64,000 bases of DNA, taken from the NCBI GenBank assembly GCA_049698695.1, contig JBAVYH010000108.1:21371-85370 (forward strand), written 5' to 3'. The notes beneath the pieces were generated by a model. That model was not told the origin of the DNA, searched no databases, and saw nothing but the letters and a program-made list of their open reading frames with translations. This document shows positions 25,995 through 33,892 of the stretch, in pieces; within the stretch, counting starts at the first letter, position 1; the number at the start of each line of letters is the position of its first letter. A program made the position numbers and the translations under genes. The DNA is from Bog-375 sp049698695 (lineage in GTDB: Bacteria; Acidobacteriota; Terriglobia; Bryobacterales; Bryobacteraceae).

Positions 25995-26903
25995 ATGGGA
26001 AAGCCGCTAAACCAGCAAGTGGTAGTCATCAGCGGGGCAGCCTCGGGAATCGGACGGGCCTCGGCCAAGAGATTCGCCGCGGGGGGCGCGCGCGTGGTGG
26101 TGGGAGGACGCAGCGCTGCCGGAATCGACGCCATTCTTCAGGACATCAGGGACGCCGGCGGTCAGGCGACCGGCATGGAGATGGATGTCTCGCGTCGTGA
26201 CCAGGTGGAAGCGCTGGCAGCCTTGGCAATCAACACCTACGGACGGATCGACACCTGGGTGAATAACGCCGGAGTGTCGATCTACAGCCGCTTCGAAGAC
26301 GTCACCGAGGAAGAAGCCCGCCGCCTGTTCGATGTCAATTTCATGGGCCAGATGTACGGCATGTGGACCGCCCTTCCGTTGTTACGCAAGAATGGCGGCG
26401 GCACCATTATCAACCTGGCGTCTGTGGTGGGCAAACGCGGATTGCCGCTGCAGAACTTCTACAGCGCGACCAAGTTCGCGATCATCGGCCTCACCGAGGC
26501 GGTGCGCGTGGAACTGGAGACCGAAAAGGAGAACATCGCTCTGTGCGCCATATGCCCGCCATCGGTGGACACGCCCTTCTATGACAATGCGCTGTCGAAA
26601 ATGGGCCACTGTTCGAAGCCGCTGCCCATTGTGCTCTCGGCGGACCGTGTAGCGCGGGACGTCGTGAAGTGTGCGGTGCGCGCCCGCCGTGAAGTCTGGG
26701 TCGGCCTGATTGGGAAGACCTTCGTCACGTTGAGCATTCTCTTCCCCTGGATGATGGATCGCTACGTTACCGGTTTGGGCTACAAGGCGCAGATGACCGA
26801 CGAGCCCACCGGAGAAGCGGCCCTTTACAACCCCACACCGCTGATCGCCGAGAGCGGCGATTGGTCGGCGTGGGGAAAGAGAGAACACGCCGTCAGCAAG
26901 TAA
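25995..26903 (+). CDS. Short-chain dehydrogenase/reductase (SDR)
   Basis: 302 residues. The classical SDR pattern is complete: nucleotide-binding SGAASGIGRA (about 14-23), VNNAG, the catalytic Ser in NLASVVGKRG and YSATK with the Tyr and Lys. The extra C-terminal 60 residues include a hydrophobic stretch (TFVTLSILFPWMMD), which may attach it to the membrane. SDRs interconvert alcohols and ketones with NAD(P)H; together with two GMC oxidases and an OYE it fits stepwise oxidation and reduction of a hydroxylated ring or chain. GAAGGAGAC provides the ribosome binding site, 13 bases downstream of the previous stop. Confidence 0.92.
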   Translation: MGKPLNQQVVVISGAASGIGRASAKRFAAGGARVVVGGRSAAGIDAILQDIRDAGGQATGMEMDVSRRDQVEALAALAINTYGRIDTWVNNAGVSIYSRFEDVTEEEARRLFDVNFMGQMYGMWTALPLLRKNGGGTIINLASVVGKRGLPLQNFYSATKFAIIGLTEAVRVELETEKENIALCAICPPSVDTPFYDNALSKMGHCSKPLPIVLSADRVARDVVKCAVRARREVWVGLIGKTFVTLSILFPWMMDRYVTGLGYKAQMTDEPTGEAALYNPTPLIAESGDWSAWGKREHAVSK

Positions 26904-26921
26904 CCTCGAGGAGGATAAGTG

Positions 26922-27335
26922 ATGCGAACGGAACGATTCTGGAAGATTCACTGGGCCGTCGCCGTCTGGCACAATGTTATCGGCGGTGTAGGCCTTCTTT
27001 TCTTGGGCGATTGGGTCTACACCACTGAAGGGCTGCATCCGCCCGTGCCTGGCGTGAATTACCTTCGCTGGATGCTCCTGATTCTGGTGTTTGCGTACAT
27101 GTATTACATAGTGTACAAGGACCTATACAACAACGAGAACCTTGTGAAAGCCGGCATCTTCGGAAAGATCGCGTCCGCGTCTCCCGACTTCTATTACCTG
27201 GTATTCAAAACCGGCGTGGCCAAAATCTTCTGGATTACAGTCTGCACCGACTACACCTTCGCGATCACGTTTTTCATCTTCCTGGGTTTTGTGAAGAAAC
27301 AAAAAGCGCTGATGGCCGCCGGGGCCCAGCGATAG
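26922..27335 (+). CDS. Small four-helix membrane protein
   Basis: 137 residues from ATG 26922 (a GTG three bases earlier is also possible), with GAGGAGG upstream. About four hydrophobic helices are visible, with many Trp, Tyr and Phe residues (WHNVIGGVGLLFLGDW, LLILVFAYMYYIVYKDLYN, FWITVCTDYTFAITFFIFLGF). His, Tyr and Trp residues in the first helix could bind a cofactor or hydrophobic ligand, but this is guesswork. The charged tail is KKQKALMAAGAQR. I do not know the family. It is embedded in the train (18 and 9 bases to its neighbours), so it probably gives a membrane site for the pathway. Confidence 0.7.
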   Translation: MRTERFWKIHWAVAVWHNVIGGVGLLFLGDWVYTTEGLHPPVPGVNYLRWMLLILVFAYMYYIVYKDLYNNENLVKAGIFGKIASASPDFYYLVFKTGVAKIFWITVCTDYTFAITFFIFLGFVKKQKALMAAGAQR

Positions 27336-27344
27336 AGGTGATTT

Positions 27345-28283
27345 ATGGCAACATTAGCAACTGCTCCGCAAACGTCTCAGTTGCAAGTCAACATATTTGA
27401 CGGAACACGGCAAGCAATCTCCGGAGGCGGCCAGATTCTGTACACCATCACTGACGGAAACAACAAGTGCCTGGTTCGTCAGGAGTATCCGCCAAGTACC
27501 GTCTTCGACGTGCCGTTCTACAACAACTTCGGCGATAACTATACAGTTCTAGCATTCGCCGATGGCTACGAACAGGCCGGTTTCACGCCCATCGCCTGCT
27601 CGCCCACCGTCCATCAGATGCTCGACATCATGCTGCTTAAGAAAACCGCCGGCTTCAACTTTGCTGCCGCGCAGTGGGACAGACTTGCGTCCACAAACCC
27701 CTTGCTATCCGGCATTCTCGCCCACGGCGCGGCGGACGATGCGGCTGCGCGCGAGCGGTACACCCAATTGATGGAAGATCGCCCGCCCGTCCTGGCGTGC
27801 CTGCTCAACATCACCACGGCCATGGCTGCCATCCAACTGCGGACCGGCAACCCTCTGCAGTATTTCAAGGAACTGATTTGGGACGACACCATGGCGCAGG
27901 ACCGCTTTTACGGCTGGGCCGATCCCGCGCTTTACGACGAAGTGAAACTCGCCGCTTCCCACGGGGTCTTTTCCCGCGAGCTGGGCTTTGACCTCTTCCA
28001 CGCCGGCGCCACCGACAGTTACAAGCAGATCCAGTTTGGCGAAGCCAATGTGCAACTCACGTTCCACGCCAACGACACCAAGTTGATCGATGGCATCACA
28101 TGCATCCGCGTGGAGCCAGACATCGATTACTACAAAGACTTAGCCGCACATGCCCTGCTCGAAGTGGTGGCGAATGGCATTAGCGGAAGCCTGACCGATC
28201 CTCAGCAAGTGTATGTTCTACGGTGGATAGCCGGCCGCCACGCCGGCGTGGCGGAATTCAACCCGCCTTATGTAATCGCCTAA
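27345..28283 (+). CDS. Hypothetical protein with N-terminal beta-sandwich-like region
   Basis: 312 residues, no signal peptide and no hydrophobic helix. Residues 10-100 alternate polar and hydrophobic residues in the manner of a transthyretin- or Ig-like beta sandwich (QLQVNIFDGTRQAI ... VLAFADGYEQAGF). The remaining 200 residues are mixed helix and strand, with WDRLAS, YFKELIWDD and FYGWADPALYDEV as the most distinctive parts. Not recognised. ATG 27345 follows GAGGTGATTT. It and the next gene close the train and may form a partner pair, since the gap is only 17 bases. Confidence 0.65.
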   Translation: MATLATAPQTSQLQVNIFDGTRQAISGGGQILYTITDGNNKCLVRQEYPPSTVFDVPFYNNFGDNYTVLAFADGYEQAGFTPIACSPTVHQMLDIMLLKKTAGFNFAAAQWDRLASTNPLLSGILAHGAADDAAARERYTQLMEDRPPVLACLLNITTAMAAIQLRTGNPLQYFKELIWDDTMAQDRFYGWADPALYDEVKLAASHGVFSRELGFDLFHAGATDSYKQIQFGEANVQLTFHANDTKLIDGITCIRVEPDIDYYKDLAAHALLEVVANGISGSLTDPQQVYVLRWIAGRHAGVAEFNPPYVIA

Positions 28284-28300
28284 GAACCAGAGGAGGCAAC

Positions 28301-30493
28301 ATGCCGACTATCCAACTTACGGATCAATTCGGGCTCGACGTCGATGTCAAGACCGACATCTTGTCATCGCTGCAGAAATACGCTGCCAACTTATCCAAGC
28401 TCTCGCTTACGAACCTGAATCTCCGATCAATCGCCGACCTCACGCTGGCGAACCCATCCATTACCAGCCTCCACGCCGGCTTGAATTTCGATCAGCCGGT
28501 TAATATCGGTTCGGGAGGCGTGACCCTTCAGTTAAATGCCGGAGTCAGCGGGACCATGGATATCTACGTGCCTCCGCAGGGTGGCGGATGCCTGTTTGAC
28601 TCCGACCCTTACGGCGATCCCATCTCAGTGGATGCTGCGGAGCGATACGTCTCGATTGCCTTCTGCGCCTCCGCCGGTCCCGACATCACTGCCACCATCA
28701 ACCAGCTAACCTTCGGATTCCAGCCGGGCGTCAAAGTATCCATCGCCAATTACCAGAAGTTCGAAATGCAGCCGGAAGCGCCCACCATCCTCGAAGCCGT
28801 TCAGACCACGATCGCGGATTTCTGCATTCCGGGCGGTCCGGACGACCTTCGCGCGCTGCCCACCGATGCCATCATTACGCTGGAAGGCGTGGGCACCATC
28901 ACTTTTAACGCCCAGGCGAACCTTTTCGCCGCCGCCAATCCGTTGGCAACTGTAAGTCTGCCGTCGCCGCTCCCCACGCTCGAGGTGTCGGCAGGCGGCT
29001 CAGTCATCGTCGCGGCCTGTTGCTCGGTTACCTGGGATTACCAGCTTCGCATTCGCAAACTGGATGCAGGCCTGATCAGCTTGGGCTTCTACCGTGAGAA
29101 TGGGTCTGAGACCACAGTCTCAGTAAACCCAAGTGCCGGCATTTCGGCGGGAACCAGCAGCACCGATCTCTTCTCCAGCATCATCTCCGCCGTCAGCAAG
29201 AGCGCGGCCGCCGATTCCGGCGCCATCCAGGCGCTCGGGTTGCCGGATGACCAGTTGAACGCGATCGCGGAAGCAGTAAAGAACGCGGCGCAGCGGAAAC
29301 TGGAGGTCTCGCTATTGGCTGCGCTGACAACCGGTGAGTCGCATGGCGCCGCCTTCCTATACGAGTTCGACCTTGCCGGGCTGGATACCGTTGGCAACGC
29401 CGCGCTGGCGGCCGCACTGCATGGCGACCTCTCCCGCCTAACCGGCGACTCCCTGCCCGCAGGCGTGCAGATGGTTCGGAGCATCGCGACGGATCTACAG
29501 CAAACCGGAATGACGTGGAAGGTCAACCTGCTGGGGATCTATAACTACAGTTCCGCCACCGAACTGGTGCGCGAGGGCACGGTTGCTTTTGAGCCCGTCA
29601 CCGGGGACCTGGTCATCACCGACAAAGCTACCGCGCAACAGATCGCCGTCAGCGCCGTCAATTTTGGTGCGGACTCAGACAAGTTGCGGCATCTTCTGGC
29701 CGACAGCTTCTTGATAACCGCCGTGTATCGCGGGAGCAAGTCCTTGGTTTCTGCTCCGGAAATCGAATGCTCACATTCGTACTTCCAGTTGCAGGCTTCC
29801 ACCAGCGCGGACGCGATGCGTACGGATTTGACCACCGCCACGGCTCTCGGCCTGCTGGATGCCGGCGCGCCGGAGACGCTGCTCGACGGCATAGAGGATT
29901 TCGGCCGGACCATGATCTACGCCGAGACTTCGTATAGCGCAGACACTACCCCGGCTTTGTTTCTGAACGGCGCCGATGCCAAACCACAGGCGGAATTCGA
30001 AAGTGCCGGGCGGGAAGCAATCCGCCTGCTGGTGCGCCCCGATGCCGCCGATGCTTTTCGTTTGCGTGGCGTCGGGGACGACCAACTGTGGGCCCAGATG
30101 CGCGCCGCCGGTCAATTCAACCTCACACCCCTGTTTCCCGACCTCACGCAAAGTCAGATTTTGACGATTGCGTCGGACTACTCTGTCATCGTCTGGTGGG
30201 CCGAGGCGATGAGCGCCTGCGCGAAGAGCGTGGCAGCCATGCACAGCCTGCTGGCGGCGGGTTCCGATCCGAGCTCCGCCCAATTCCTGGCATTGCGCGC
30301 GAACCTTGCGAAGACGCTGGCGGATGTTACCAGCAACACCAAGGAAGAATTCGGCCAGCCCTGGGGCCTGGTAGCCATGGACAGAGTTTCGGGCTGCCGG
30401 GCTTCGGCTAAAGTGCAGATAGCCGGGGCCCGTTTTGCATTTGCTCGCAGCAGCCAGGATGTACTCGCTGCCGCCGCCAGGTCTTCGGTGTGA
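28301..30493 (+). CDS. Large hypothetical protein, last gene of the train
   Basis: 730 residues from ATG 28301, which has AGAGGAGGCAAC directly ahead; the longer open frame back to 28223 overlaps the previous gene and lacks a ribosome binding site. No signal peptide. Residues 1-250 are beta-rich with repeated Leu-Asn/Ser patterns (LTNLNLRSIADLTLANPSI) and a cluster of Cys (GGGCLFD, FCASAG, DFCIPGG, AACCSV). The rest is more helical and Ala-rich. I do not recognise the family. Placement suggests a soluble partner of the redox proteins or a structural component. Confidence 0.65.
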   Translation: MPTIQLTDQFGLDVDVKTDILSSLQKYAANLSKLSLTNLNLRSIADLTLANPSITSLHAGLNFDQPVNIGSGGVTLQLNAGVSGTMDIYVPPQGGGCLFDSDPYGDPISVDAAERYVSIAFCASAGPDITATINQLTFGFQPGVKVSIANYQKFEMQPEAPTILEAVQTTIADFCIPGGPDDLRALPTDAIITLEGVGTITFNAQANLFAAANPLATVSLPSPLPTLEVSAGGSVIVAACCSVTWDYQLRIRKLDAGLISLGFYRENGSETTVSVNPSAGISAGTSSTDLFSSIISAVSKSAAADSGAIQALGLPDDQLNAIAEAVKNAAQRKLEVSLLAALTTGESHGAAFLYEFDLAGLDTVGNAALAAALHGDLSRLTGDSLPAGVQMVRSIATDLQQTGMTWKVNLLGIYNYSSATELVREGTVAFEPVTGDLVITDKATAQQIAVSAVNFGADSDKLRHLLADSFLITAVYRGSKSLVSAPEIECSHSYFQLQASTSADAMRTDLTTATALGLLDAGAPETLLDGIEDFGRTMIYAETSYSADTTPALFLNGADAKPQAEFESAGREAIRLLVRPDAADAFRLRGVGDDQLWAQMRAAGQFNLTPLFPDLTQSQILTIASDYSVIVWWAEAMSACAKSVAAMHSLLAAGSDPSSAQFLALRANLAKTLADVTSNTKEEFGQPWGLVAMDRVSGCRASAKVQIAGARFAFARSSQDVLAAAARSSV

Positions 30494-30509
30494 GACAGAG
30501 GTGCTTCCA

Positions 30510-30536
30510 CCGCTGATCGAGCGGTCATGGGTGACC
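30510..30536. terminator. Overlapping hairpins between convergent genes
   Basis: CCGCT (30510-30514) and AGCGG (30520-30524) form a 5-base stem, and GGTCA (30523-30527) with TGACC (30532-30536) forms an alternative one. They lie just after the last gene of the train and before the stop of the convergent membrane gene. There is no T tract, so intrinsic termination is doubtful. Confidence 0.3.
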
Positions 30537-30565
30537 TTCGCCGCCGGATTCTCTGCGAGGCCGGG

Positions 30566-31171
30566 TTATGCCCTTGACTTGCTGGTCACGCCGTCAAAGA
30601 AACTGGTGACTGCGTTGACCACGGAGTGTATGCCATCCGCTCCACCCGCCAGGAGTGCCGCCGAAAGTACCACATCGACACAGAGAAAGAACAGGTATTG
30701 CGCTCCATGCGTAAACACCGGGTCCTTGAGCTTGTTCGCATCGACAAATGGCCCAAGCGCGCGGACGCCAGCAATGCTCACCAGGACAGATAAGGTGAGC
30801 GAGACAGCAAACGCGTACCGTTGAGTATTCCCTCGGTACTCGTCGAGTGCGTTTGAGGCCGCCTTAAGTTCTGCGGCATTTTGGGCGTTCGCCGCAGGAT
30901 CGGCAGGTCTGGCCTTAATGGCGGCCATGGCGTTCTCAAGCGTACTTGCTTCTGCATCGCGCCACGGGCTCACCAATATTTCCACCGCCCGCTCGATCAC
31001 GGCCGCGGCAAAAGCAAGCGGCGCCAGTAAGCCGCTCAGGTCCGTTAGTTTAACCGTCAGCCCCAGGGCATCCCAGTTCAAAAACACGCGAAAGACGGTC
31101 GCGCCCAAAAGCGCGAGCGCAGCCGAAACGAATAAAGGCCAGTTTTTCCTGGCAAGGGACGCAGAAGGCAT
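30566..31171 (-). CDS. Membrane protein, four hydrophobic helices, unknown
   Basis: 201 residues from ATG 31171. Helices at about 11-28, 43-62, 121-141 and 153-175, with a polar helical segment (about 65-115) between the second and third. The C-terminal motif GGADGIHSVVNAVTSFF resembles the GADTLKNLI tail of the PKD-domain protein at 1871-4135, although the match is short. The gene converges on the end of the long gene train and has its own strong promoter candidate (31283-31312). It could be an envelope partner of the train or an unrelated gene; I cannot decide from sequence. Confidence 0.75.
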   Translation of the reverse strand: MPSASLARKNWPLFVSAALALLGATVFRVFLNWDALGLTVKLTDLSGLLAPLAFAAAVIERAVEILVSPWRDAEASTLENAMAAIKARPADPAANAQNAAELKAASNALDEYRGNTQRYAFAVSLTLSVLVSIAGVRALGPFVDANKLKDPVFTHGAQYLFFLCVDVVLSAALLAGGADGIHSVVNAVTSFFDGVTSKSRA

Positions 31172-31282
31172 GGTAACTAAAACCTGGTAACGGTTTCCGA
31201 GATTGCTGCCTTGTCAACTTCACGCGGCGAAACCGGCGCCTTCAAAACCACAGATACAGGCTACCAACGGTTTGTCCGAAAC

Positions 31283-31312
31283 ATTATGTGCCTGATGTGT
31301 GGTTCGTGTCAA
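31283..31312 (-). promoter_or_regulatory. Strong sigma70-like promoter for the 30566-31171 gene
   Basis: On the minus strand TTGACA (31312-31307) and CATAAT (31288-31283) are spaced by 18 bases. The -35 is a perfect consensus match and the -10 matches at five of six positions. It would give a leader of about 100 bases before the ATG at 31171. Confidence 0.6.
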
Positions 31313-31444
31313 TCAAATTGCGACGTATATCAGTCAAGGTAAGGTCGCCGAAGGCTATTGCTGCCGACTGCGCAGAAGCTGGCTTTTGCCTCGATCCTGC
31401 TGAGGGTCGCCGCATTGCCCGAAGTTCGCGTTACATTCAAACTA

Positions 31445-32737
31445 ATGCCCATTCAGATCGGCGATATCCTCGGCGATTATCAGGTCACCGGCGTTTTGGG
31501 CCGCGGCGGCATGGGTAAGGTCTTCCGGGTGCGGAACCTTGTGTCGGACCGCGAGGAAGCGATGAAAGTCGTCCTCCCCGATCTCGATGAAAACGCTGAG
31601 CTTGCCGACCGCTTTCTGCGTGAGATCAAAGTTCACGCCAGCCTGCAACATCCTAAGATCGCATTTCTCCATACGGCCCTGCGCATCGAGGGCCGCCTGG
31701 TGATGATCATGGAGCTGGTCGAAGGCGTCAGTTTGGAAGAAACGCTCCGCCGCGGGCCGCTCGAGGTCCCAGTAGCCGTCAACTACACGAACCAGATTCT
31801 GGCAGCCCTGGCGTTCGCGCACGAACGCGGCGTAATTCACCGCGATATCAAGCCGGCCAACATTCTGATTGCCGCCGGCGGCGTCGTCAAGCTCACCGAT
31901 TTCGGGATCGCCCGTCCAAGCGGCGCGTCCCGCTTGACCAGCACCGGCCTCGCCGTTGGGACCCTGGCCTACATGTCGCCCGAGCAGATCCGCTCCGGCC
32001 AGATCGATGCCCGTTCCGATATCTACTCGCTGGGCATCATGTTTTACGAAATGGTCACCGGCCGCCGCCCCATTTTGGCGGATACCGAGCACGCCATGAT
32101 GAACGCGCAACTGAATGTCATGCCGCCCGATCCCGCCACGGTGAATCCGAAGGTGCCCGAGGCCCTCTCCGCGGCAATCATGCGCGCGCTCGCCAAAGAG
32201 CCTGGCTCGCGCTTCCAGACCGCGCTCGAATTCCAGGCTGCGCTCCAGGGTCCCGGCCGCATTGGCGTTGAGTCATCCGTCACTCCCGCCGCGACGGCCA
32301 TTCCGGCGCCGGAGTTGGCGGAACTGGAAGGGCGCCTCTCCCGCGCCATCGGCCCCATCGCCGGCCGCCTGGTAGCCACTGCCGCCCGCCGCTACGCCAC
32401 GATCTCCGAAATCCGGCAGGCGCTCGCCGCGGAGATCGAAGATCCGAAGGAGCGCGCAGCCTTTCTCAAAACCGCTCCCGGCGTCAAGACTGATCCCGCC
32501 GTCACCGCCGCCACCGATGCGAGTGGCCACATCCAGCCCGGCGCCTTCGATCCCGCCGCGCTCGAGCGCCTCGCGCACGAACTCGCCCCGCACCTCGGCC
32601 CTATTGCAAAGCTGGTGGTCACTCGCGCGGCCCGCTCGGTTCGCAGCCCCGAGGAATTGCAGAACGCGCTGGCCGCCGAGATCCCATCCGTGGCCGACCG
32701 CCAGCGCTTCCTCGCCGCCATCCGTTCAGTCCTCTAG
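31445..32737 (+). CDS. Soluble Ser/Thr protein kinase with C-terminal tandem repeats
   Basis: 430 residues from ATG 31445; an upstream ATG at 31358 would add 29 residues without kinase character. The kinase domain (about 9-275) is complete: glycine loop GRGGMGKV (19-26), K41, HRDIKPAN with D134, DFG with D152, and an APE-like MSPEQIRSG. It is a Hanks-type (PknB-like) kinase. There is no transmembrane helix or PASTA domain. The tail holds two copies of a 50-60 residue helical module (about 293-345 and 371-430) with the shared pattern IGPIA-x2-LV, ELxxALAAEI and R-x2-FL. These modules probably bind a partner. A c-heme HAMP sensor is encoded convergently next door. Confidence 0.92.
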   Translation: MPIQIGDILGDYQVTGVLGRGGMGKVFRVRNLVSDREEAMKVVLPDLDENAELADRFLREIKVHASLQHPKIAFLHTALRIEGRLVMIMELVEGVSLEETLRRGPLEVPVAVNYTNQILAALAFAHERGVIHRDIKPANILIAAGGVVKLTDFGIARPSGASRLTSTGLAVGTLAYMSPEQIRSGQIDARSDIYSLGIMFYEMVTGRRPILADTEHAMMNAQLNVMPPDPATVNPKVPEALSAAIMRALAKEPGSRFQTALEFQAALQGPGRIGVESSVTPAATAIPAPELAELEGRLSRAIGPIAGRLVATAARRYATISEIRQALAAEIEDPKERAAFLKTAPGVKTDPAVTAATDASGHIQPGAFDPAALERLAHELAPHLGPIAKLVVTRAARSVRSPEELQNALAAEIPSVADRQRFLAAIRSVL

Positions 32738-32816
32738 GCCACGCCGCGGCGAGCGCTCCGTTCCCGGCTGCAAGGCGTTACCGGACGTTTCCCGCAATGG
32801 CACGAAATCCCGAGAT

Positions 32817-33695
32817 TCAAGAACCCAGCATCTTCAGCGCCCGGTCCAGGCTGCGCCGCATCCGGTTGAACGATCCCGCCAGGACGGCGATTTCGTCGTT
32901 GCCGCGTGCCGGCAGTTCCGGCATGTCCACCTGTCCGGTGCTGATCTGGTCCGCCATCGTCGAAAGTCGGCGCAGGGGCCGAACCACCGCGAAGAGCAAC
33001 AGGAGGTCCAGTAAAATGAGGCTCGCCAGAAACACCGCGGCCAGACAGCCCACCAGCGTCTGAAACGCCTGGTTTGCCATCCGTATCGGAAGCGACATCG
33101 GCACCGAGACAATCTGCGCACCCACGATTTCGTGCAACTGCCAGCCGAATCCGTTGTCCGGTCCGTAGCGCCGAATCATCGAGGCAGGCGCTGCGCGCGG
33201 CACGCTGTGGCATTCCATGCACGGCGGGCCGGCCTGTATCGGCCGTGCCATGTAAAGCGAGCGCCCGGTAGGCGTGTCCCGCTCGCCCACCAGTTCTTTC
33301 GGCCCGCCGGGGTGGTTGCGAAACGCGTTGATGATGTCCGCCTCCCAATCCACCGCGCGGTCGCGCGGATTCGTTGGGTTCAGCACCGCCTCTTTGTAGG
33401 CGTAGTCCGGATAGGTGGCTCGCAGTTCGTCGAAATTCTCCGTGGCCGCGAATGCAGGAACCGTCTGCGGCAGGAACGACCGCTGGTGTTCCGCCTGGTT
33501 TACCAGCAGCGGCTTGATCTCCTTGGTGGTGTAATCGCGCGCCGATTGCATCGCCTCAATCATCAGCCGCGCCTGGCGCAACACTTCCGCCCGCGCGTTG
33601 TTTTGGAGAAAGTGGTGCGAGACCACCGCGGCAACAGCCAGCCCCGCGCCCAGCACGAGTCCCAGAATCAAGTTGAATTTCGCCAGCAGTTTCAT
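32817..33695 (-). CDS. DUF3365 (Tll0287-like) c-heme sensor protein with HAMP domain
   Basis: 292 residues from ATG 33695 (the frame is open further upstream but the extension looks non-coding). A signal anchor (about 7-27) is followed by a periplasmic region that fits the Tll0287-like/DUF3365 family, with one heme c site C159-MEC-H163, then a second hydrophobic helix (about 210-236) and a HAMP domain (about 236-290, PLRRLSTMADQIS ... GNDEIAVLAGSFNRM). No kinase, cyclase or chemotaxis output domain follows, so the signal must pass to another protein. A soluble Ser/Thr kinase gene ends 79 bases away on the opposite strand. Redox or gas sensing through the heme is the likely role. Confidence 0.85.
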   Translation of the reverse strand: MKLLAKFNLILGLVLGAGLAVAAVVSHHFLQNNARAEVLRQARLMIEAMQSARDYTTKEIKPLLVNQAEHQRSFLPQTVPAFAATENFDELRATYPDYAYKEAVLNPTNPRDRAVDWEADIINAFRNHPGGPKELVGERDTPTGRSLYMARPIQAGPPCMECHSVPRAAPASMIRRYGPDNGFGWQLHEIVGAQIVSVPMSLPIRMANQAFQTLVGCLAAVFLASLILLDLLLLFAVVRPLRRLSTMADQISTGQVDMPELPARGNDEIAVLAGSFNRMRRSLDRALKMLGS

Positions 33696-33892
33696 TTGGT
33701 TCTCGGTGTCGAAGCCATAACAGGCTTCACCATTATCGTACGGGAATGCGTCACGGAAATCGGAGGGAGTGGCAGGCCAGGCGATCAAGCCCGGCGTCCG
33801 AAACACGGGTCCGGATGACCTGCATTGGTGCGCTGGCGGCGGGTGGATTCTTCACCGGCAACATTGTCGGCACCCGCTTCTGGCAAACCGCC

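Noticed and set aside
28223..28300. Upstream extension of the 730-residue protein
   Set aside because: It overlaps the previous gene and lacks start signals, whereas ATG 28301 has AGGAGG ahead of it.
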